This document shows, piece by piece, positions 33,591 to 43,389 of a stretch of DNA of 64,000 bases; the stretch's first letter is position 1; each line of letters begins with the position of its first letter. The notes under the pieces are model-generated. The model did no database searches. It was not told the origin of the DNA and saw only the letters and a program-made list of their open reading frames with translations. The DNA lies in NCBI GenBank assembly GCA_026168455.1, contig CM047429.1, positions 31,022,138-31,086,137 on the forward strand, written 5' to 3'. The stretch is from Theocolax elegans (Eukaryota > Arthropoda > Insecta > Hymenoptera > Cerocephalidae). The translations under genes were made by a program, and so were the position numbers.

Positions 33591-34265
33591 GTTCAGCGAG
33601 TGAGCCCTAATCTATCTTACCTACCCTCATAATACTAAGCACACATTTTCCCTACACTAAAAACCTACCTAGCGTACCCCAGCCATCCCATTAGCCCAAC
33701 ACTATCCTCACTAAGCACACTAGCAGTAATATCGTAGATTGTCTGGTGTACGATATTCCAGCAGCAGATATCACACTGCCTCCAGGAGAAGTACTAAGAA
33801 GCAAGAAAGCGTCCAAAAAGCAAACCTCCCAGCAGCAACAGACAGCAATATAAAACTTCTATCAGTACCGAACAGCAGCATTAAAATCCCAGCAACTATG
33901 AAATATAAATAATATTAGGTTTATATGTGGCAAGATAGTTAAATAATTCAAACCCATTCGGATTTTTTCAAAAATCATTTGTAGAAAAAAATATGGCCAG
34001 CAGAAAGCCGGAAAATTTTTCATAAAGTATTCTTTATAAATAAAATTTTTATAAAATACATTTATTTTGCAGGTTAAAAATTCTGTTGAATAGTTTAATC
34101 GTGAAACATTAATATTCCTGTAAAAAAGATTCAAAATAACTGAATAAATATTCGACATACCCTAAAAACTACTACTAAATACTAATTTTTGAGATTTTTA
34201 ATACTTTTTTCAATTTTTATGATTTTTTTGACGAATTTAACGATTGCAAAATTTATTGCGTTTGA
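33591..34265. other. No gene identified
   Basis: Pyrimidine-rich then AT-rich sequence. A short open stretch of about 42 codons at 33730-33850 (IVDCLVYDIPAAD...) has no recognised match. Confidence 0.4.
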
Positions 34266-34500
34266 AACTGAAAACCAAATACTGTCTGAAATATGTCTTT
34301 TTATAGTGAGAAGGTGCCTATAAATTTTCAGAGTGGGTCGAAACCATTAAGACCATTTCTAATCAAAATATCTGGGAAAAACATCCGATATATTAATATG
34401 AATGTATATTTATTGCCTACAACGATGAATCTAAAGAGGAGTTTAAAAGCATCTACAACTTTTTCAGCATTGATCTAATCTCCTGTAAGCCGTTAAAAAT
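34266..34500 (+). mobile_element. Diverged FB1 arm fragment
   Basis: Aligns without indels to 22680-22810 through the conserved ORF region, with about 20-25% substitutions, and ends like the arm interior (TCTAATCTCCTGTAAGC). No partner arm. Confidence 0.65.
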
Positions 34501-34559
34501 AAAAATATTATAATGCAATTATAAGAAATCATCGGACTAAATGGCCAGATCAACCAGAT

Positions 34560-35291
34560 CTCCATCAGAAAAGTGAATCAGGCAAGTTTATTTAAACTAT
34601 TATCTGGCACTTCATCGTTTAATGTTGTGCCACGTAATAGTTTTTCCATTTTTTTAATATAATTATATTAGTCCAAATATACCGTATCATGATATTTATC
34701 AGCATTTGTAAACAATAAATCCCAATTAGTTTTTAACAAATGATTTTGTTTTTTTTTGTTTATTATTTTAACGTCGCTCTTTTTATGCTCCCAAACCGGT
34801 GCTAATCAGCGACGGAGGTCATGCGATGTCTTGGTGAAGAAAGTATTTGTTGAAAATACATTCGCCAGTGGTGCTTCCAGATTACGAGTCCGACGCCCTA
34901 CCGACCGAGTCATCGCAGGCCTCTGACAAACAAATGAACAAATGAATTGATTTTTTCAATTTTTTTGTAAAAAGTCTATCCTGAATTTTATTTTTTTTAT
35001 TTTCCTTTTTTACATTTATTAAATTACTTGTAACTTTGTCTCTAAATTCATTTTGTGCACCGTTATGCATATCTAAATTTTGAAATAACATTGCAATGTT
35101 TTTAATAACAATAATAATATTTGAATTTGATAGTTTTGAATAAATATTAAAATTTGGCCTAACGAATCGATATCAACAACATCTCTTGCAATTGGCACAT
35201 CAGTCAAGTTTTTTACCCAGTTATTATTGTTTAAATTATGTATGTCGCTTCCAAATAAAACATTCTGACTCAGAATGAGGTTGGAAAACAC
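34560..35291 (-). pseudogene. Penelope-like element RT fragment, split by a SINE
   Basis: On the minus strand 35291-35073 encodes NNNNWVKNLTDVPIARDV, like the WVxNLS block of Penelope-like elements. An R-KV-SNLINVKKENK helix follows. After the SINE (34759-34921) the same frame family resumes with LLKTNWDLLFTNADKYHDTV and YIKKMEKLLRG, matching the FLKxNxDLLxTxADKGNxTV motif at the start of the Penelope RT. Stops and indels abound. The rest of the RT and any GIY-YIG domain are missing. Identification is from motif order only. Confidence 0.6.
34759..34921 (-). mobile_element. tRNA-headed SINE, second copy with B-box deletion
   Basis: Same family as 5784-5990, but about 40 bp spanning the B box are missing, so Pol III transcription would fail. 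AACAAATGA-like sequence on both sides (34736 and about 34928) is the probable target duplication. It interrupts the Penelope fragment. Confidence 0.75.
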
Positions 35292-35803
35292 GATAACTCA
35301 GAAATAACTTGGAGAAAACGTTAACTCAGAAATAACTTGGAGAAAACGTTAATTCAAAATTTGCTTAGAGAACACGTTAGTTCAAACGATGATTTTTGCA
35401 ATCGCGATTTAAATTGATACCTCAGCCACAAATTTTTAACAATGCACGATTAAATATAAAACTAATTTTCATGTATTACAACTTACTGTCTCATTTATTA
35501 TATTGTCAAATAGTGCACATTCATGTATGCATATATATATTTTTATTAAATTTTGCAGAGCGCTCTTATTGTAGGCTAATGCGTTCTATTGAAAAAGGTA
35601 AAAAATTCTATTGTTTAAGAAAATAATTAAAAACAATGAGTCTCGATAATTTTATGAAACCGATAAGTATACGGACTCTCCTTAAATATGTCAAAGCACA
35701 CAAATAAATTTCTGCACAAAAACGCAAAATTATTTTAAAAACGTAAATGGAAATTACCAGGTTAACTATTAAAAATTTTTTACAGACTTGAAGACTACTA
35801 ATA
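35292..35803. other. AT-rich with a short tandem repeat
   Basis: Three degenerate copies of a roughly 31-bp unit (CGTTAACTCAGAAATAACTTGGAGAAAA-like) occur at 35287-35390. Otherwise nothing recognised. Confidence 0.5.
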
Positions 35804-35845
35804 AACTTGTGGCATGAGACTTTTAAGTACTGAATAAAAAATGAA

Positions 35846-35918
35846 GCGGGCGTCGGGTCTTGAACCAGAGCCCCTTTGGATCCGAAGGCGTTCACGCTAA
35901 CCACTGCGCTACGCCCGC
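35846..35918 (-). ncRNA. tRNA-like sequence in the TRIM 3' LTR
   Basis: 73 nt with a perfect 7-bp acceptor stem (GCGGGCG/CGCCCGC), a D arm, a loop CTTCGGA as in tRNA-Arg(TCG) and a T arm with B box GGTTCAAGACC. A T6 run lies 4 nt downstream. The anticodon stem is irregular, so it is probably not a translating tRNA. Confidence 0.6.
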
Positions 35919-36269
35919 CTGCTTATTGTTCTTATATGCTACCGATACCGCGCCACCTCGCGGAGTCGGTAATGCTGGCATCTATATGACAAGTGGATTA
36001 AATCCACCTTGTCACAATCCCCCCCACCAAACCGTCGAGTGTCTGTAAGACATCGAGACGTATTATAGGCTGGGGAGGAGGCATTGCTTTTGCTCTTTTG
36101 CTCACTAGAACAATTCCCCCAAATTATTCTAGGAGCGCTGCTGCTGGGGAAGGCTGCTTAGGATGGGATTAGGGACTATTTACAATATTTACAGGTTTTT
36201 ATGCAGGTGGGTTTTTCACGTTGGGCGCCATTGTGGCATGAGACTTTTAAGTGCTGAATAAAAAATGAA

Positions 36270-36342
36270 GCGGGCGTCGGGTCTTGAACCCGAGCCCCTT
36301 CGGATCCGAAGGCGTTCACACTAACCACTGCGCTACGCCCGC
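36270..36342 (-). ncRNA. tRNA-like sequence in the TRIM 5' LTR
   Basis: Same 73-nt fold, with a better-paired T arm (TCGGG/CCCGA) and a symmetrical CCTTCGGATCCGAAGG anticodon arm. T6 follows. Orientation agrees with that of the LTR. Confidence 0.6.
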
Positions 36343-36454
36343 ACTGGCCGTAGCGCCTGCTTATTGTTCTTATATGCTAGCGTTACCGCGCCGCCTCGCG
36401 GTGTCGGTAATGCTGCCATCTATATGACAAGTGGATTAAATCCACCTTGTCACA

Positions 36455-37735
36455 AACTACAGATGGTTTAAAAGATATTGATTTAAGCTTTTTTTAGAGT
36501 TTCGGATGAAAACATCAATTGTGCCGAAGTCATATTATTTTCAAGTTCAATTTTGACATATAGTTTATGAGACATTGATCTTGAGATTAGAAATTTGTGA
36601 TGCTGGTTTATAATTCAAATAACGAAAAATATTATTTAAACAAAATTATCCGGATCCCAACATCATCGAAAAAGAAAAAAACAATAATATTAATTTATTC
36701 GTCCTGATCACCCGGTGGACTCACCCAGAGGAAGTTCCGTTGAATAAAATAATAGTTCCGGATACCTATTAAACTGCGTAACGAATATTAACACCCTTAA
36801 CAAAATTTAGATATATATAATTATATTACGGGATCTAATAATAGATCCCGTGGCACCACTAACCACGAGAGAGAGAACGTTACTTTATAATTAATCAAAT
36901 AAATAATTTAATTTAATAAGAAAAAACGCGCACTGAATTTATCCTTATTGTCCCCACTAACTAAATCAATTATTATTTTAATAATTAAAATAACTCACCA
37001 ATTCTATGAAATAAAATCAATATGAAATCAATATAATATAAATAATATCCTCGTATATTATTCCTGGTGAAGATTTATATATATATATATATATATCTGT
37101 ATATATTTCAAATAATTATTCCTCCTTATTTGTGTGGAAAAAAATCTATATATACTCCTTAATCCTTTTTTATACAACAAATAAATCCTCGGTATGATCA
37201 GAAGATACAGAAACACTCTTTACAATCTATAGAATCAGAATAAAAACAACACTGCTATCTGGAAGATCGATAGGATCAGAATACAACACTGTACGATCGG
37301 TAGGATCAGAATGGCGATGATCCGTTTTTCCGAGTCACGCCAAACTTCTTCCCCGATTTTCTATCTCCCTCAATCTCCTAATATCCCTATCTATTCTCTC
37401 TCTCGTTACCTGCGAGGGATCCGGCAATATTATAATTCTCCAACCCTTCCGTATCCGTCACAGGTGTAATAAAGCTACCCATATTTACCCTACTAAAGAT
37501 AAATATGACAACTAATTTGCATAAGTTATCATTGTCCCAACTAGTATTTCGACTTTCCGTATTTAAGGTAATTACAGTCATATAACGTAATATGCTGTTA
37601 TATTTACCCATACGGAAGTCTTATCTCTAATAAAATCATCTATTGATTGGTTCAATAGATCACTAAATTATTCTCTAGTTAACAGCGCGAAATTCGAATA
37701 TCAATTTATCTCCTTACTATTACACACGTGTTCCC
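36455..37735. other. AT-rich, no gene; small palindrome at 36828
   Basis: ACGGGATCTA and TAGATCCCGT form a 10-bp perfect inverted repeat around a 4-nt loop (36828-36851). Nothing else recognised. Confidence 0.45.
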
Positions 37736-37739
37736 CCAC

Positions 37740-38760
37740 TATCCGCGTTCCGAATTCCCTAGACTATATGCGCGCGATCCCCGTATCGATACGAGCGCGA
37801 ACCGCATGCTCAGTGTGCGCGCGCTTGAATCTAGATCGATTCAAGATGGCGACAACTGAGCGCGGGCCGGCACGTAAACAACGTGCCTCGCGACCGATTC
37901 TCCGGGTGTGCGCGATCCCCACCGGCGGAAATAGTACCCGGGTACTACCGCAGAGTGGTGCGCGGCCGGAGGTGCGCTCATACCTCTACCAAGGCTCCAC
38001 AGGCGACACGGCACACGGCGAAACATCCCCAACACCGACGTCAACAAACGCTCACGGAGAGAATCTCATAAGTATTTTATGTATACTCGTAAGTGTTTCT
38101 ATCGATATAACTATTTGTAATAATTAATTATATTTATTATATAACCTATACTTCCCTACTAACAATCCTCTTTCTCCTTAATACATAACACTCCTTACCT
38201 TGTTTATTCCCAACTAAACAATATCTATTTATATTTATTTAATTTATTATATATAAATTATTATTACTAATTCCACCTATTCCTTATCCCTGTTAATACT
38301 TACTTATTGTAATATTTAATCTATATTCTCTTCTTTCTCCTTTTCCAATTAATAATCAACACACCCATCCGTTGTCATTTTTCCTCACATCTCCCTACTC
38401 CTTTTATTATTAATTTTTATAAACTTTATATATATTTCCCATAATACCTGTCCTTGCCATTAATTATATTATTTAATAAATATCCATATTAATATATTTC
38501 TCTTTTTCAGATGCAGCGTGCCAAGGAGTACCTGTCACCGAGGGAACCCCGGACACGCTGATCCAGAGACAACCTAATAGACCTTCGCATCAATCCAATA
38601 GGACAACTAGATAAGTATACTTAATTAATATAGACTCTTTTTGTACCAATTAATACTAATATTCTGTATATATTATTTTCAGGTGGCCTCGGTGATGTAC
38701 CCACATCACAAATTCTAAAACAAAAGGATAATTTCTAAAGACAATTAGCAACCAATATTA
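37740..38760 (+). other. CpG-rich patch with exon-like segments, identity unknown
   Basis: 37740-38060 is GC- and CpG-rich in an AT-rich setting and contains CAAGATGGCGACAACTGAG, an ATG in a YY1-like context (37846). A GTAAGT donor lies at about 38090. Exon-like blocks preceded by TTTCAG start at 38512 and 38684. It could be the promoter and first exons of a host gene or the edge of an unrecognised element. The predicted peptide matches nothing I know. Confidence 0.25.
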
Positions 38761-39365
38761 CATATAATATTATGTTGAATAGCGGTAAACTCAGCTGTGT
38801 TGAAGAAAACATGATAAATTTGACGCATTGAGGTTAGAAAAATTTTTGAACACATAGATTCTAGTAATTAAAAATCTTATCATAGTGAGTGTTGAACATA
38901 TAAACATATTTTTGTTAGGCATATAGTAGTGCTATTTCAGTCATATTTAAACATTATAGAGTGCTAAAATTAGTTTTAGCACAGAGGCTTATGTTTGTGT
39001 TGTAACTCGATTTTCGCAGGTACTTTGGAACTAAAGAAGGTATCTCCAGGAAAATTTGGTCTGGATCTCGCTTTATTAAATTAAATATCTTATGACACCG
39101 GGAAAAATATTACAAATATCAGGAAATTGACAAGATACTTCCACATATATATATATTATATACGACAAATAAATTAATCATATGGAAAATAAAGTTTTTT
39201 TTTCCTTATTGGGTCATATGGAACATCGATTTTATCGCATTTCTAGTTTGCGTGGTAGACATTAATTACGTTGCTCATTTGAAAAGAGCTTCCCCACTAT
39301 TTTCAAAAACACTGCTTAAACATAACAAAGTTTTAGACAAAAGTTGCAGGATTTGGAAATAACAA
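38761..39365. other. AT-rich, nothing recognised
   Basis: No feature supported. Confidence 0.5.
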
Positions 39366-39369
39366 TGTA

Positions 39370-39645
39370 ATAGTGATCATGACCATGACCTTGACCGTTA
39401 CTTACATGGTCTTTCAGAGGTTAACTTAAAAACGTGTAGGAACTGTATATTTCCCCCCCGGAATAAAAAAGAACTAAAAAATTAATTTTGTTCATGATCT
39501 TCACCATGACCTTGGCGGTAACCTTCAATGTTACATAGAGGCCAATTTAAAGATGACAAATAAATTATAACATCGGTAAATTGTAAAATTGACCTTGACC
39601 ATGACCTCTCCTTAATTTCAAGGTCATGTAGCGGTCGATTACCAA
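39370..39645. repeat. Three degenerate units of a ~105-bp tandem repeat
   Basis: The core CCATGACCTTG followed by an AGAGGTYAAYTTAAA-like block recurs at 39380, 39500 and 39595. Confidence 0.6.
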
Positions 39646-39681
39646 ATTTTTAAATTGTGATGCTGGTTTACAATTCTATAT

Positions 39682-40762
39682 TGTGACGGAAATCGTCACA
39701 CAATCAATTCACGACGAATAGAGTACTTAAATTCGCGAATTGTAAGTCGTCGGAGCCTTTCGTATGTCAAGGCCAACCGTCGACACTTGTTTACTTTTCT
39801 ACGAGTGTATAATTACGCGCGCGACTATACGTAGGGATGGGAGCGCGAAAGAGTGTGTGAGTTTCCCTACTCCCATCCCTTTTTCGGGAAATTAGGCGAT
39901 CGCCTAATCAGTGTGTAATGATCCGTCGACCAAGACGGATTATTGTTTTGACCGTGATCGCGTACTACTCGTGAGAGCCGAGAGTACGCCCCACCCCCCT
40001 CCTGCATCGAGCTCTGTGAACGGTTGTTCCGGAGCAGAGCTAAGTGCGGAGACCCGGGTGGACACACGCGTGTCCTGTACAGTTTGGTGTGTGTTTGTGT
40101 GAGTGTGTGAATCAAGGACGGGGTCGTGCGCGAGTGATACCGCGGATCGCGACTCGCTCGCCGCGGCAAGGGCCGCCTTCACCACCTCAACCACCGGTCG
40201 TCCCCTTGTCAAGGAGGTCGACCAGTCGCCGAGGATCGGCTGGGCCATCCCCGAGGAGCGTCACCCGTAAGTGACATTTATTATCGTGACCCTCCCCCTC
40301 CCTTGTATGTGTGTGTACCACGGGAGTGTGTTCGAGTACAACGGTACTCGAACAGCGGTTCCTGGAGCGAAACCTGTCGCAGGCGAGGATCTCGATCCGA
40401 CAGGTTTCCCGGGACTTCCGCCCGCGCGAAGCAATATTTGTCGCGGCACACGGCCTGGATGGCCATCTTGTTAAATATGTAAAATAAACATTTCTTTCAT
40501 TTTATTTTTAATTAATTGTGTTTTTGTTATTTCTCCCCGCTCCCGCCGACATCCTTTAGTTTTTATTTCGTGTCGAGGCAAGGAGGATTGCCCGAATCCT
40601 CCACACCGATCGTCCCAGCGAACTCGTGTTCCTGGCGACAGCCCGCAGTTCGCGATAACAAAATAATTAATTGTGTGCGCGGTATTGGGCAACGCGGCCC
40701 AACGGTTAATTTAATTACGTAAATTAATTAATTTTACTCGGGCACGCGAATACCACGTCACA
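39682..40762 (+). repeat. Gypsy-2 5' LTR
   Basis: Begins TGTGACGG and ends CCACGTCACA, with 7-bp inverted termini (TGTGACG/CGTCACA). It contains GC-rich R/U5-like sequence and a GTAAGT splice donor at 40267. Length 1,081 bp. The start is supported by terminal symmetry, because no second LTR is available for comparison. Confidence 0.7.
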
Positions 40763-40764
40763 AA

Positions 40765-40781
40765 TGGCGACCGTGACAGGA
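40765..40781 (+). promoter_or_regulatory. Primer-binding site for tRNA-Arg
   Basis: TGGCGACCGTGACAGGA lies two bases after the LTR and is complementary over 17 nt to the 3' end of insect tRNA-Arg(TCG) as I know it. Confidence 0.85.
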
Positions 40782-40885
40782 CGTTCGGTTTCGTCCTCAC
40801 CGATGTTAAATTTAAATTAAAGAATAATTGTCGGCCATCTTTTCGCGCGCGAGCAGTGTCGCGGCGAAACGTGAGCGGGTTGAGT

Positions 40886-40933
<48 letters not shown>

Positions 40934-43389
40934 TATTACGAGTTAAAGAGTTAGAGTGAGAGAGAGAGCGCGAGAGACGGCGTGTGAGACGCGTCTCTAT
41001 ACCGGAGTATTCCCCCTCTTGCTCGGGTATCCGAGGAGAGGTATACACCGGTATATCGAGAGAGAGTTCGCGCGCGACCGTGTTTAGCCGGAAGCGCCCA
41101 ATCTCACCGAGATCGGTCTCTCTCGATCGCAAGCTTGACGGGAGATCTTTGCTAGCTTGTATGGGAGCGGCAAAGTAGGGAGAGAGTAGCTTGAGCCGCG
41201 GATCGCGGGCAGCGAGAATCCCCCCCGAACAGCGCGCAGGGAAGACTTCGCGAGAGCCGATCATCATCGGCTCTCTCCGATTGCGCCCGCGAGTGGGAGT
41301 GAGAGAGAGAATCCCTAGTCGCGGGGAATCGGAGTAAGGTGCTAGACGGGCTATAGGTGTGTGAGTCTTCGCAGCTATTATTTTTATTTTTGCAATAATA
41401 AAATAAATTCTTTCCCGCGCGGGATCTAATCTATATTAGTAGTGTGAGAGTGTTTTATAATTAGATCCTTTCGGGAGAGGTAGTTGCCACACCCCCTCCC
41501 TTTTAAAGAAAATTTTTGAATTAAATAATTTAGTTTTCTTTATATACGGGACGCGGCAATTCAATTGGTTTTTTTGAGTTCGAGATAGAAATTTCTGTGT
41601 TGCTTTCTCTCCTCCCTGACCCACATATATTATAATATTAGTAATATTAATTTAATATTCGTATATTATTTATTACTATTTATTTATATAATATATGTAT
41701 AATTTTATTTGTGTATACAATATATTTTACAACTATTGTTAATTATTTAGACTTGTTTGCAAGTTAAATAATTAACATTAAGTAACTTTGTGTGAATCAG
41801 CCGCAAAGTTACAATAGTTGTAATATTAATTATTTAAACTCGTGTGTGAGTAAAATAATTAAAATTATTTTTGTATTACAATTATCTGACAGTAATTACA
41901 TAATTTAATATTTGGTATTTATTAAGTATTACTGTTCACGATACTTGTATTATATTTTTGAAATTTTTGAGTGTGAGAAAATTTTTTTTTATAACTCGTG
42001 TTAATTGTTTAGACTTGTTGCAAGTTAAACAATTAATGTTAAGTATCTTTGTGTGATTGTTCCGCAAAGATACGAGAGTTATAATATATAATTATTTAGA
42101 CTCGAGAGTGAGTTAAATAATTAAATTTTTTTTGCATGTATTTTGATGATCGGCATCTAACCTAAAATTTTGTATTCGTTATTTGCTGTGAAATTTTAAT
42201 ATATGTAAAAAACTTTCTTTTCTCTTTTTGGTGTGTTTAAATTATATCTCCACACATTTTTACCAATTATTTAGACTTGTTTGTTAGTTAAATAATTGGT
42301 TATAATTTTTTTTTGGTGTGTTTGAATAAAATAATTCGGTGTATAAATTTAATTGTTTAGACTTGTTAGTAAGTTAAATAATTAAATTTTCATTTCCTTT
42401 TCGTTCAATTTATTTAAAAAAAAAAGGAAATATAAATTATTTCAACTTAGCAGCAACATAAATTATTTATTTAGTCCTTTTTAGGATAAAATAAATATAT
42501 TTCCCTGAAAAATTGTTGTTTGGGACGACAATTAGTGAAATAATTATTTTTGTTGCAAACCATACGGGATTTACAACATTTCGTAAATACCCCTATTGTT
42601 GAAATAATTTAATTAAACTTGTGTTTATAGTGTAGTGTAAATTATAAAGGAAATTTTTTTTTTGTTTTGGGCTTGGAGAAGCAAAATAATGAATAGTGTC
42701 TTGGTGTGTGTGAATCACAAGACACTGTATTTATTTTTATATTGATTTTAAAATTGATTATTTAGGCTCGTTAGCGAGATAAATAATTTAATTTTTTTTT
42801 CTTTTCTTTTCTTCCTTTATAATTTGTTGTTCTGTATTTATTAATAGATTGAAACTTTAATTATTTAATTTTCCCTAACAAAATAGATTCTTTTCGCCAG
42901 TGAGGAATCTTTTGGATTATAACTGGTGAGAGAGATATTTTGGGAAATCGTTAAATTTACCATTTCTGGTAAATTACCGACGATATTGAAATAATTTGGA
43001 GATTTCTTTTTGTTAATAATTAATTATTTTTGCTTGCAGAAGCAATTGTATAGAGTCTTGGTGCGTGTGAGTCACAAGACACTATTATAAACATTAATTA
43101 TTTAGACTTGTGAGCAAGTTAAATAATTAATTTTAATTTGGTACAAGTTTTAAGTGTGTGATTTGCCACAACTTTAACCAACAAAATTTAATTATTTTGT
43201 CCTTTTAAGGACGAAATAAATTTCTTTTAAAGAAAATCTTTTGGATTTTAATTAAGTAAATTAATTTTGTTGGTACACTAGTCGGTGCATTTTTACAATT
43301 TATTGTAATTAAGCCGACACCAAATTTTTTTTTACTCGTTGGGAGTAATAATTATTTTATTGTGGTGAGTCCAATAAATAATAAAAAAA
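40782..43389 (+). other. Gypsy-2 leader (2.6 kb) with repeated hairpins
   Basis: A GA-rich first kilobase contains an (AG)n run at 40890-40931. From 41.7 kb the sequence is AT-rich and packed with stem-loops of two related types. Type 1: 41738, 41826, 42001, 42089, 42262, 42345, 42751 and 43093. Type 2: 41782, 42043, 42695 and 43054. A third small type occurs at 42473 and 43190. No ORF is supported. The leader could hold packaging or internal-initiation signals. Confidence 0.75.
41738..41776 (+). ncRNA. Type-1 leader hairpin (best example)
   Basis: GTTAATTATTTAGACTTG pairs with CAAGTTAAATAATTAAC: 17 bp with a single bulged G and a tiny loop. Seven relatives downstream keep the fold with paired base changes. 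Confidence 0.7.

Larger units (their letters stand above)
35808..36454 (-). mobile_element. TRIM: complete 647-bp LTR retrotransposon in miniature with tRNA-like sequences in both LTRs
   Basis: LTRs at 35808-36016 (209 bp) and 36232-36454 (223 bp) differ by a 14-bp indel and a few substitutions. The 4-bp target duplication AACT flanks both ends (35804-35807, 36455-36458). On the minus strand the 5' LTR (36454 to 36232) is followed by TGGCGCCCAACGTG (36230-36217), complementary to the tRNA-Lys 3' end. A purine-rich GGTGGGGGGGAT precedes the 3' LTR. The interior is about 215 bp with no ORF. It must borrow enzymes from an autonomous Ty3/Gypsy element; Gypsy-1, with a matching primer type and tRNA-bearing LTRs, is a plausible helper lineage. 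Confidence 0.9.

Noticed and set aside
35846..36342. Two genuine host tRNA-Arg genes
   Set aside because: Both lie at the same position inside LTRs and have an irregular anticodon arm, so they are element parts rather than host tRNA genes.
37768..38127. 119-residue protein gene
   Set aside because: No family recognised and composition is driven by the CpG-rich patch; kept only as an unresolved exon-like region.
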